This document shows positions 6,984-13,251 of a stretch of 14,688 bases of DNA, in pieces. Both the position numbers and the translations under genes were made by a program. The first letter of the stretch is position 1; each line of letters starts with the position of its first letter. The notes beneath the pieces were generated by a model. The model had not been told where the DNA came from. It did not search any database and worked only from the letters and a program-made list of their open reading frames with translations. This DNA comes from Candidatus Bathyarchaeum sp. GTDB lineage: Archaea > Thermoproteota > Bathyarchaeia > Bathyarchaeales > Bathyarchaeaceae. Location of the stretch: positions 1 to 14,688 of the forward strand of contig PIXT01000125.1 of the NCBI GenBank assembly GCA_003096235.1, in the 5' to 3' direction.

Positions 6984-8162
6984 TCAACTGGTTTGCAGAC
7001 TTCTGTTGCTGTTTTGCTGTGGTTGTTCGCTGTTTTTGTTTTGTTCTCGAACCCATTTTGCTCGGTCTAAAACATAAAAACATGAGAATCTAAGTTGTAG
7101 CTGGTCCGAAAGATATCTAATCCATTTTAGTGAGTGCAGTTTTGCGTGCATGATTTCTTCGTGTTTGATTTTGTTGAACAACTCTTTGAACTTGAGGTAA
7201 TCAGCAGATACCAAAATCTCTTCTTCTGACTTTGTTTTCCCTAACGCCTCAACAGCCTTAGATGCTTTGCGGATGTTATTTCCCTTTTTTCCAGTTATTG
7301 CTAGAAATATCTCATTATTTTCCAGTTCCTGTTTTCTGAGCCATTCAGCGTTATCTCTTAGAGCATCTAAGTTTGTTTGAATAATCTTGTTTGCGTTTGC
7401 AATTTTCGCATCATCTTTTTCTTTTTCGCCTTCCCACAGCGATATTGAACTCTTCAAAATGAGCAGCAAAGGATGATAGACAAAACTTCGTACACCATAA
7501 AGAATTGTTAAAAGGGTTTTTTGTAATTCAACTACTTCGCTTGGTTTGCTACTCTTCTGAATATGATAAGCAACTGTTTCCGCAGAGTAAGCTAGCGTAT
7601 TTATGAAATACACCACGTAACCTTCAAAGTTTGAGCCCTGAACATTATTTCGAAGGTTAGGAAACCTGAAGTACCAACTATTAACCAATTCAGTAATCAA
7701 CATCATGCTGACATCAATTTTCTTTTGAATGTCTTCGATAGTTGCTTTTTCGTCTTCATCATCGTTGTCTTTTTCTTTCGTTTTCTTGCCCAGTTCCTTT
7801 TTGAAATATAGCAAGTCAGTAATTGCGCTGAAAAGGTCGTTCCAAACAGTCACAGTTTTTTCAATACATTTCCATCGTGCCTCAAGCCCAACTTCTTTTT
7901 CCTTTTCTATTTTTTCTTCGACAACCTTTCTTATCTCAAAAAGATTCTCCAAAAACAACGAAACAATCGGAAGCATAAGGCTGATTGTAACATAATTGAA
8001 AGCATCAGATTTGAAATACTCCCAAAGTTGTGTATAAAAATCCTCGGTAATGTGCGACTGTTGATAAACGTAAAAAACGATAATATTGAGCACAACAAGC
8101 GCTATTGAAAGAATAAGTATCCAAAGACGAGTACTACCAAGTGACCCCCTTTTTTGTGTCAA
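6984..8162 (-). CDS. Two-TM helical membrane protein of unknown function
   Basis: I do not recognise a family. The 392-residue protein has a TM helix at ~13-33 (LWILILSIALVVLNIIVFYVY) and a second at ~55-72 (VTISLMLPIVSLFLEN). A long, mostly helical cytoplasmic part follows, with coiled-coil-like stretches (EIRKVVEEKIEKEKE; KSEEEILVSADYLKF) and a charged linker near 120-148 rich in K, D and E (KEKDNDDEDEK). There is no catalytic motif, no metal-binding Cys/His cluster and no nucleotide-binding loop. The start is TTG at 8162, 10 bases after a GGGGGGA tract; a second TTG at 8141, just after AAGGGGGTCAC, is possible and would drop seven residues. The gene stands alone, downstream of yegP on the same strand but with its own likely promoter at ~8244-8258. 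Confidence 0.75.
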   Translation of the reverse strand: MTQKRGSLGSTRLWILILSIALVVLNIIVFYVYQQSHITEDFYTQLWEYFKSDAFNYVTISLMLPIVSLFLENLFEIRKVVEEKIEKEKEVGLEARWKCIEKTVTVWNDLFSAITDLLYFKKELGKKTKEKDNDDEDEKATIEDIQKKIDVSMMLITELVNSWYFRFPNLRNNVQGSNFEGYVVYFINTLAYSAETVAYHIQKSSKPSEVVELQKTLLTILYGVRSFVYHPLLLILKSSISLWEGEKEKDDAKIANANKIIQTNLDALRDNAEWLRKQELENNEIFLAITGKKGNNIRKASKAVEALGKTKSEEEILVSADYLKFKELFNKIKHEEIMHAKLHSLKWIRYLSDQLQLRFSCFYVLDRAKWVREQNKNSEQPQQNSNRSLQTS

Positions 8163-8224
8163 CAGTAACCTATCCCCCCAGTTGCTACCTTTAGATTACT
8201 TCGGACGCTTCTATCAAACGTCCG
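8163..8224 (-). promoter_or_regulatory. Structured leader before the two-TM protein gene
   Basis: CGGACG (8202-8207) pairs with CGTCCG (8219-8224) around an 11-base loop, close to the expected 5' end of the transcript. Read on the - strand, GTAATC (8194-8199) can pair with GGTTAC (8165-8170) with one G-U pair, which places the G-rich Shine-Dalgarno-like tract (8174-8179) in the loop just before the TTG start. This could modulate translation; structure inferred by eye only. Confidence 0.35.
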
Positions 8225-8243
8225 CCCCAGCAACATTTTCGTT

Positions 8244-8258
8244 ATAATTAGTAATAAA
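8244..8258 (-). promoter_or_regulatory. TATA-like element of the two-TM protein gene
   Basis: On the - strand TATTACTAATTATAA is an A/T-only stretch in a less A/T-rich surround. Transcription starting ~26 bases downstream of its TAATTATA core would begin near 8222, at the leader hairpin. Confidence 0.4.
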
Positions 8259-8272
8259 ACTTTCGAAGAGAC

Positions 8273-8299
8273 AAAAAAGCACAGAAACACTTCAAAAAA
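8273..8299 (-). terminator. Oligo-T terminator after yegP
   Basis: Two A6 runs on + (8273-8278 and 8294-8299) are T6 runs on the - strand, 24 to 50 bases after the yegP stop codon, a typical archaeal termination signal. Confidence 0.5.
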
Positions 8300-8322
8300 G
8301 AGGGAAATGTTGAGATCAAAAG

Positions 8323-8505
8323 TTACATCTCAACAATTTCTGCTTTTGGTGCATTAACTTTTACTGATTCAATACCGTTCAGGCACGCAGCTTTAGACGA
8401 GTAGGCTTCGCCACTTGCAATTATTTCTCCGTTAGGAGCCTTCAGCCTCCACCGATACTTATCGCCAGCACCAATGTATACTTCAAATTTTGGCATTGCA
8501 GGCAA
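8323..8505 (-). CDS. YegP family protein (DUF1508), single-domain
   Basis: A 60-residue protein consisting of one DUF1508 domain: KFEVYIGAGDKYRWRLKAPN, GEIIASGEAYSSKAACLNGI and ESVKVNAPKAEIV cover nearly the whole length and match the family repeat closely. Bacterial YegP has two tandem copies; single-copy versions occur in archaea and probably dimerise. The biochemical role is not known. Start: TTG at 8505 sits 6 bases after a GGGGGA tract; ATG at 8496 is the alternative and removes three residues. It is probably cytoplasmic. Confidence 0.88.
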   Translation of the reverse strand: MPAMPKFEVYIGAGDKYRWRLKAPNGEIIASGEAYSSKAACLNGIESVKVNAPKAEIVEM

Positions 8506-8510
8506 AATAT

Positions 8511-8547
8511 GTCCCCCAGTTATTTTAGGTTCAAGTCAATAATTAGT
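8511..8547 (-). promoter_or_regulatory. Promoter and Shine-Dalgarno region of yegP
   Basis: On the - strand a TATA-like ACTAATTAT (8539-8547) is followed ~26 bases later by AACTGGGGGA (8512-8521), whose G tract can serve as Shine-Dalgarno for the TTG at 8505. The same two words, ACTAATTAT and AACTGGGGG, also occur before the two-TM protein gene, at a different spacing. Confidence 0.35.
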
Positions 8548-8558
8548 TTTTTGGCACA

Positions 8559-8648
8559 TCATCTAAAACCAGCACCAGAAAACAATGTTCCAATGAACAC
8601 ACCAAAACAGCACACAATCAGGTTTATCAGAAAATCCGAAATGTACAT
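8559..8648 (-). CDS. Possible 29-residue single-TM membrane peptide
   Basis: An ATG at 8648 opens a 29-codon frame ending in TGA at 8559-8561. The peptide begins MYISDFLINLIVCCFGVF and ends with a glycine-rich GAGFR; residues ~6-24 form one uninterrupted hydrophobic helix, long enough to span a membrane, with a polar start and an Arg at the end. No Shine-Dalgarno precedes it (TGCATAATTC), so it would need a leaderless transcript; the A/T tract at ~8665-8680 is a weak TATA candidate. It lies upstream of yegP on the same strand, 53 bases before it. Short hydrophobic frames arise by chance, so this is a candidate only. Confidence 0.35.
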   Translation of the reverse strand: MYISDFLINLIVCCFGVFIGTLFSGAGFR

Positions 8649-8706
8649 GAATTATGCATAAAGAAACCTTTTTTACTTATGGAGAATAAATGTCAATCTG
8701 TTCAAC

Positions 8707-9954
8707 TTGAGTTTAAAACGCTGGTTACGTTCTGGTCGGGGTTGGCTGTTCCTCGTTGCAATACTGATATTTTCAATGTTCACGGTAGGAATCTATTTCG
8801 CAACTACCCCAGAAACTGAAGCAGAAACCTCCAGTGTTGAGCCTTATTTTGGGGTTTCGTTTTGCGGCGACACAACCAATCAAGCAAAGCTGCTAATTGA
8901 CAAAACTAAAGACTGCACTAACCTTTTTGTGTTACAGTCTGGACCTGTGAGCAAGAATGAGACAGCAACCAACATAATCTGTGATTATGCTGTAGACGCT
9001 GGTTTGGATGTTATCGTGTTTTTTGGGTGGTTTGATCCTGATTGTCCATGGCAGCTTCCATGGTTGACCTATGCTAAAGAGCGGTGGGGCGCCAGTTTCT
9101 TAGGTGTTTATTTGTATGATGAGCCTGGAGGAATTCAAATTGATGGAAATTGGTCGTCTGTTTTTCACAGGGTGAAAGAGTATTGGCCAGAGTTTTATCA
9201 AGAGATGTCTTCGTATATCGAAGAATACGAAAATCAGACAGTTCTTCGAGATTATGATGAAGCAGCAAAACGGTATGTTAGTTACGTTGTAGGGCATATA
9301 CAGCTTGAAGAATTGTTTTCTCGTTCGATTACGTCTTTTACGTCTGATTATGCTCTGTATTGGTTTGATTATCTTGCAGGTTATGACACAGTTTTTGTAG
9401 AGTTGGGGTGGGAGCATGATTCACAAAAGCATATTGCGCTTTGTAGAGGTGCAGCGACTGCGCAACAAAAAGATTGGGGCACAATTATAGTGTGGAATAG
9501 CTTAAACCGAGATAACCCAAAGGAGGGCGACTACAAAAGTGGAGCTGAAATGTTGGAGGATATGTGTGTCTCGTATGAAGCAGGAGCAGATTACATCATT
9601 ATCTTTAATTATCCCACAAATCCTGCGGGAAACCCTTATGGGATTTTGACGGATGAGCATTTTTCTGCGATGCAAGAGTTTTGGAGTTATATGGAAGAAA
9701 ATCCTGAGGGTTATGGAAAAACACAGGGTCAGGTTGCTTTAGTTCTTCCTGAAAATTATGGTTGGGGGATGCGTTCTTTGGATGATAGGATTTGGGGATA
9801 CTGGGGACCTGACGAGTATTCAGAGCAAATCTGGGAATTGACTCAAAGTTTGCTTGATCAGCATGGCTTAGGATTGGATATTGTTTATGATGATCCAGAC
9901 TATCCAATAACAGATATCTACGAAAAGGTTGTTTACTGGAACAGCACGGACTAA
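8707..9954 (+). CDS. Membrane-anchored extracytoplasmic TIM-barrel protein, glycosidase-like
   Basis: 415 residues. Residues 1-12 are basic (KRWLRSGRG), 13-31 form a TM signal anchor, ~32-45 a Thr/Glu linker, and the rest is outside. From ~46 to ~330 the pattern of hydrophobic strands and helices suggests a TIM barrel: FGVSF, NLFVLQSG, LDVIVFFGWFD, FLGVYLYDEPGG (137-141), TVFVELGWEHD (E232), WGTIIVWNSL and ADYIIIFNYP. Acidic residues at strand ends (Asp138/Glu139, Glu232) sit where glycoside hydrolases place catalytic acids. From ~340 a second alpha/beta part begins (QVALVLPENYGWGMR), like the domain that follows the barrel in some beta-galactosidase-type enzymes. No family or substrate can be named with confidence. 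Start is TTG at 8707; no in-frame ATG or GTG lies upstream before a stop. The gene stands alone. Confidence 0.75.
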   Translation: MSLKRWLRSGRGWLFLVAILIFSMFTVGIYFATTPETEAETSSVEPYFGVSFCGDTTNQAKLLIDKTKDCTNLFVLQSGPVSKNETATNIICDYAVDAGLDVIVFFGWFDPDCPWQLPWLTYAKERWGASFLGVYLYDEPGGIQIDGNWSSVFHRVKEYWPEFYQEMSSYIEEYENQTVLRDYDEAAKRYVSYVVGHIQLEELFSRSITSFTSDYALYWFDYLAGYDTVFVELGWEHDSQKHIALCRGAATAQQKDWGTIIVWNSLNRDNPKEGDYKSGAEMLEDMCVSYEAGADYIIIFNYPTNPAGNPYGILTDEHFSAMQEFWSYMEENPEGYGKTQGQVALVLPENYGWGMRSLDDRIWGYWGPDEYSEQIWELTQSLLDQHGLGLDIVYDDPDYPITDIYEKVVYWNSTD

Positions 9955-9973
9955 TTTTAGCTCCTCAAACTTG

Positions 9974-9989
9974 TATTAGGAGACTAATA
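9974..9989 (+). terminator. Hairpin with GAGA (GNRA) loop after the TIM-barrel gene
   Basis: TATTAG-GAGA-CTAATA is a perfect 6-bp stem closed by a GNRA-type tetraloop, 20 bases after the stop codon. It is followed by T5 at ~10013. It may act as a 3' end or stabilising structure. The remaining bases to 10065 show no other feature. Confidence 0.4.
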
Positions 9990-10065
9990 GCAGATTATTG
10001 TTGAAAAATAGGTTTTTCGGAAAAAGTTGCATGAACCATCGTTAGGCATGCAATCGTTGTAAAAT

Positions 10066-10084
10066 AAAAAAACGTTTAGAAAAA
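10066..10084 (-). terminator. Oligo-T terminator of the Mut7-C / microprotein unit
   Basis: A7 (10066-10072) and A5 (10080-10084) on + give T runs on the - strand 19 to 37 bases beyond the microprotein stop codon. This fits the end of a transcript that includes the small ORF. Confidence 0.5.
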
Positions 10085-10102
10085 TACTTTTTTTGGTTTG
10101 TT

Positions 10103-10171
10103 TCACCATTCTTCGTCTTCGTCTTCTTCTTTGTCATCTTTGTCTTCTTCCCAATCTTCGTCTACACTCAC
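10103..10171 (-). CDS. Highly acidic 22-residue microprotein
   Basis: A GTG at 10171 opens a 22-codon frame ending in TGA. After MSVDEDW the peptide is almost only Asp, Glu and Lys and ends in Trp: 15 of 22 residues are acidic and two are Lys. The support is the ribosome binding site: GGGAGGTGG at 10178-10186, 6 bases before the start, is the best Shine-Dalgarno in the window and matches the archaeal anti-Shine-Dalgarno over eight bases. T-rich termination signals follow the stop. It lies 90 bases downstream of the Mut7-C gene in the same direction, so the two may share a transcript. I do not recognise a family. Alternatives: a regulatory leader peptide, or a simple TTC-type repeat with a fortuitous ribosome binding site. 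Confidence 0.55.
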   Translation of the reverse strand: MSVDEDWEEDKDDKEEDEDEEW

Positions 10172-10177
10172 TTTGTT

Positions 10178-10186
10178 CCACCTCCC
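10178..10186 (-). promoter_or_regulatory. Near-ideal Shine-Dalgarno of the acidic microprotein
   Basis: GGGAGGTGG on the - strand, followed by AACAAA and GTG. It has no other gene to serve. A weak TATA-like CTTAAATG (10203-10210) lies ~17 bases further upstream. Confidence 0.6.
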
Positions 10187-10261
10187 AAACTTTGTTCGGT
10201 TCCATTTAAGGTTGAGAGAGTTAACAAGAATCAAATAAGCATTACGCAGAAACAAAACTGT

Positions 10262-10747
10262 TTACAGTAAACCAAGTCTGCTCTTTGCCGCCTCAAGAGT
10301 CACCTGTATACGTTTCCAGTGCGCGCCCTGCCAGTACACCTGACCACAACCAGTGCACAACCAAAAATTGTCATAATGAATCGATGTTGCTTTGGGTATC
10401 TTGTCGAGGACAGCATCTTTAGAGACAGCCTCAAGGGTTCCATTACATTTTGGACAGCGAGAAACATTCAAATCGACAGCCAAACTTAAACCAAACCGCT
10501 TCGCCAAAAGGGCAAGCTTTTCTGTTTCATTTGTTGCGTCAACAAAAACTGCTTCCAGTCCCCTAGACACAGCCCGTTGATACAACTCAAAATCGCGAGT
10601 AAGCAAAATCCGTTTCTCAGATTCTGCCAAACAGATGAGCTTGTTGTCGTCAGCAGCTCTGTAGTAGTCAACGTTTTGTCCTAGTATTCGAAGCCACCGA
10701 GCTAGTTTTCCGAGCATGCCATCTGCTATGAACCGCAAAACAGACAA
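10262..10747 (-). CDS. Mut7-C RNase domain protein (PIN-like fold with zinc ribbon)
   Basis: 161 residues. The N-terminal part has the Mut7-C pattern: FIADGMLGKLARWLRILG (Asp9), an acidic pair Asp33/Asp34 and LLTRD at 48-52, giving the acidic metal-binding set of a PIN-like nuclease. The C-terminal zinc ribbon has cysteines 98, 101, 131 and 134 (CPKC and CTGC) and ends with the typical CGQVYWQGAHWKR. The family (formerly DUF82) is predicted to cleave RNA; its cellular substrate in archaea is not known. The start is TTG at 10747 without a Shine-Dalgarno; a TATA box ~28 bases upstream indicates a leaderless transcript beginning at or next to the TTG. A 22-residue acidic ORF follows downstream, and it is divergent from the cysteine desulfurase gene. 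Confidence 0.92.
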   Translation of the reverse strand: MSVLRFIADGMLGKLARWLRILGQNVDYYRAADDNKLICLAESEKRILLTRDFELYQRAVSRGLEAVFVDATNETEKLALLAKRFGLSLAVDLNVSRCPKCNGTLEAVSKDAVLDKIPKATSIHYDNFWLCTGCGQVYWQGAHWKRIQVTLEAAKSRLGLL

Positions 10748-10770
10748 CCAATAAGATACATGAACAAAAC

Positions 10771-10780
10771 ATAATTTAAG
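10771..10780 (-). promoter_or_regulatory. TATA box of the Mut7-C gene
   Basis: CTTAAATTAT on the - strand is centred 28 bases before the TTG start codon, the spacing expected for a leaderless archaeal transcript. Confidence 0.6.
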
Positions 10781-10816
10781 TGTCCATCAAGCGGTTCTAG
10801 GCTCCGCTAGGTATCT

Positions 10817-10851
10817 GCTGAATGTCAAACATTTTTTGACAGAATTTCAGC
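10817..10851. other. Long inverted repeat in the divergent Mut7-C / nifS intergenic region
   Basis: The core TGTCAAA-CATTT-TTTGACA (10823-10841) is a perfect 7-bp inverted repeat. It is extended by a 6-bp outer arm, GCTGAA (10817-10822) with TTCAGC (10846-10851), separated by a 4-base bulge on one side. It lies outside both expected transcripts, so it may be a DNA operator or the stem of a small RNA. A second, weaker inverted repeat (AGCGG 10790-10794 with CCGCT 10804-10808) lies next to it. Confidence 0.45.
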
Positions 10852-10901
10852 TAGATAACAAAAAGATGTAATTGCGACTTGTGGCGTGCTGCATGTTAAA
10901 A

Positions 10902-10909
10902 CTTAAATA
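10902..10909 (+). promoter_or_regulatory. TATA box of the cysteine desulfurase gene
   Basis: CTTAAATA predicts transcription from ~10932. That is after the ATG at 10925 and before the ATG at 10946, so it favours the later start codon. CATATAAC at 10911-10918 is a weaker alternative. Confidence 0.55.
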
Positions 10910-10945
10910 GCATATAACGGTGTTATGTCACTAAGTGAAGCACAC

Positions 10946-12109
10946 ATGAGTATTTACATGGATTACGCTGCAACAACACCCGTTGACCCACGAGTAATCA
11001 AAGCAATGCAACCATACTTCAGTGAAGAATACGGAAACACAATGTCCTTACACAAACAAGGTAGAACAGCAAAACAGGCACTAGAACAAGCCAGAAAAAC
11101 AGTCGCAGAGCTCATGAACGCCCAACCAAACGAATTCATATTCACGGGCAGCGCAACCGAAGCAAACAATATGGTCATAAAAGGAGTAGCCTACGCCAAC
11201 AAAAACAAAGGAAAACACATCATAACTTCCGCCATCGAACATAACTGCATCCTAGAACCTGCCCGATGGTTAGAAGAACAAGGGTATGAAATCACTCGGC
11301 TCCCAGTAGACAAACATGGACTAGTCAACATAACCAAACTAGAAGACACAATAAGAAAAGACACAGTTCTAGTCTCAATCATGCATGCAAACAACGAAAT
11401 CGGGACAATACAAGATGTCAAAGAAATTGGAAAAATATGCAAAGAAAAAAATGTGTACTTTCACTCAGACGCAGCACAAAGCTTCGGAAAAATCCCCATA
11501 GACGTAAAAACAATGAACATTGACCTACTATCTGTCAGCTCCCACAAAATGTACGGACCCAAAGGAGTCGGCGGACTATACATAAAAAAAGGCACAAAAA
11601 TTGAACCCCTTCTTCATGGAGGAGGACACGAATTCCACAAAAGAGCCTCAACCATAAACGTTGCCGGCGTTGTAGGCTTTGCTGAAGCAGCCAAAATACA
11701 ACAAAAAGAAATGACCTCTGACGCACAAAAACAAACAAAACTCAGAGACAAAATGATGAACAAGATTCTGACAATAGAAGATTCACACCTGAACGGGCAC
11801 CCAACACAAAGACTCCCCAACAACACAAACTTCTGGTTCGCATACATCGAAGGAGAATCCTTGCTCCTGCATCTAGACATGAAAAGCATATCCGCATCCA
11901 CAGGCTCTGCATGTTCTTCAAACGAACTAGCAGCAAGCCATGTTCTATTGGCAATCGGACTAAAACCCCAAGAAGCCCATGGCTCATTAAGGCTATCACT
12001 AGGAAAATACACAACAGAAGAAGGCGTAAACTACGTTCTAGAATCCGTGCCAAAAGCAGTTGAACAACTAAGAAAAATCTCACCATTCAAAAAAGGATGG
12101 AAACAATAA
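10946..12109 (+). CDS. Cysteine desulfurase, NifS/IscS family
   Basis: PLP enzyme that takes sulfur from cysteine as an enzyme-bound persulfide for Fe-S clusters and thio-modified tRNA. Numbering from this start (387 residues): N-terminus MSIYMDYAATTPVDPR, His99 stacking on PLP (SAIEHNCIL), Asp175 and Gln178 (HSDAAQSFGK), the Schiff-base Lys201 (SVSSHKMYGPKG) and the persulfide Cys323 in STGSACSS. All essential residues are present and the length is normal. A loop usually read GGGQE...GT is GGGHE...ST here (from ~225). The frame extends to an ATG at 10925 (394 residues), but the TATA position and the AAGTGA at 10933-10938 favour 10946. No scaffold gene (IscU/SufB) is adjacent. It converges with the next gene, leaving 16 bases. 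Codons are strongly A/C-ending. Confidence 0.96.
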   Translation: MSIYMDYAATTPVDPRVIKAMQPYFSEEYGNTMSLHKQGRTAKQALEQARKTVAELMNAQPNEFIFTGSATEANNMVIKGVAYANKNKGKHIITSAIEHNCILEPARWLEEQGYEITRLPVDKHGLVNITKLEDTIRKDTVLVSIMHANNEIGTIQDVKEIGKICKEKNVYFHSDAAQSFGKIPIDVKTMNIDLLSVSSHKMYGPKGVGGLYIKKGTKIEPLLHGGGHEFHKRASTINVAGVVGFAEAAKIQQKEMTSDAQKQTKLRDKMMNKILTIEDSHLNGHPTQRLPNNTNFWFAYIEGESLLLHLDMKSISASTGSACSSNELAASHVLLAIGLKPQEAHGSLRLSLGKYTTEEGVNYVLESVPKAVEQLRKISPFKKGWKQ

Positions 12110-12125
12110 CCACCGCAACAAGTTG

Positions 12126-13091
12126 TCAGCCCAATTTACTGAATGCACTGTCCATAACTTTCAAAACTTGAAGTGCCTCTTTTGGAGTACACAGTGGATC
12201 TAAAATCTTGTTCTTTTTTACAGAATCAACAAAACACTGCAATTCCATCGCTAAAGGCTCACTTGCCAAAACAGGTATCTCCTCTTCAACATGCCTCGAC
12301 AGCCACAAGATATCATTCCAGCTTCCATGCTCAATTTTTGCTTTAGGCGGTGCTCTACACGATTTCAGTTTTTGCTGAGCATAATTTAGAACATAAAATT
12401 TTTCGTTCCCATACAGGTTAATGAGACGCAGCTTATAGTTTGGAAGCCAACTTGCCTCAATGTGACTGTGAATATGCCCATACTTCAACGAAAGATACGC
12501 ATAATCTTCAAAGCTGTTATCGGATTTGCTAGAAAAATGGGTGTAAAGAACTTCTGGCTCGGTTTGGGTAAGATAATTCAAAATATCTATTTCATGACAC
12601 GCTAAATCCAAAAACACACCACTATACTTTGTTCTTGGCGGAAACGGACCAAACCTCATAGAAACCGTGGAATAAATCTGAGAACAATCAATAACTTCTC
12701 TTAACTTTCTAACCGCAGAATTAAACCGTTCAATATAACCAACAGCCAACAACCTACCCATATTTACTGCCTTTTTTGCCATTTCTTCCCCATGGCTTAA
12801 ACTATCAGCAAAGGGCTTTTCAACCAAAACATGTTTACCGCGCTCCAAAGCCTGTAAAACTAAGTCCTTGTGCATAGAAGTTGGAGCACAAACACTCACA
12901 GCATCAAAATCTTCCTTAAAAAAATCTTCAGAATCATCACAAAACTTGCAATTGTACGCCTTAGCCAAATGTTTTTTATCTGAATCACTATCGCAGATGC
13001 CGACTAATTCACAATCAGACAAATTATTGTAAACCCTAGCATGCGCAGAACCCATGAAACCAAGTCCAATAACACCAACTTTGACTTTCAT
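12126..13091 (-). CDS. Gfo/Idh/MocA family NAD(P)-dependent sugar oxidoreductase
   Basis: 321 residues, two domains. The N-terminal Rossmann domain has GLGFMGSAH (9-17) and the family motif EKPFA at 91-95, whose Lys takes part in catalysis. The C-terminal domain carries LDLACHEIDILNYL (161-174) with the conserved Asp162 and His166. Such enzymes oxidise or reduce sugars or nucleotide sugars; archaeal members near glycan genes often act on UDP-sugars (for example at C3), and this is the likely role here by context, not proven. ATG at 13091 is preceded by CAGGAGA (GGAG 7 bases away). It is the last gene of the - strand cluster; the 160-base gap before it may hold its own promoter (TATA-like GATTTATTAG at ~13142-13151). 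Confidence 0.93.
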   Translation of the reverse strand: MKVKVGVIGLGFMGSAHARVYNNLSDCELVGICDSDSDKKHLAKAYNCKFCDDSEDFFKEDFDAVSVCAPTSMHKDLVLQALERGKHVLVEKPFADSLSHGEEMAKKAVNMGRLLAVGYIERFNSAVRKLREVIDCSQIYSTVSMRFGPFPPRTKYSGVFLDLACHEIDILNYLTQTEPEVLYTHFSSKSDNSFEDYAYLSLKYGHIHSHIEASWLPNYKLRLINLYGNEKFYVLNYAQQKLKSCRAPPKAKIEHGSWNDILWLSRHVEEEIPVLASEPLAMELQCFVDSVKKNKILDPLCTPKEALQVLKVMDSAFSKLG

Positions 13092-13251
13092 CGTAACTCT
13101 CCTGAACCGTTAGACAACTGCACTATAAAACTAAGCAAATTGCTAATAAATCTTACAAATACCAAAAAATGAAGACCAAGACGATTCGGATATTTTACAC
13201 ACCACAAAAGAGATGCAAATCTAAATCAGTTCTAAACACTATTTTTTCCAA

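Noticed and set aside
8159..8236. 25-codon frame in the leader of the two-TM protein, its TGA overlapping the TTG start
   Set aside because: No Shine-Dalgarno, and the likely transcription start (~8222) is after its ATG, so it would not be on the transcript.
10104..10160. TTC/GTC-rich stretch as a simple triplet repeat only
   Set aside because: Not fully excluded, but the strong ribosome binding site, start, stop and terminator arranged around it make a coding reading more likely.
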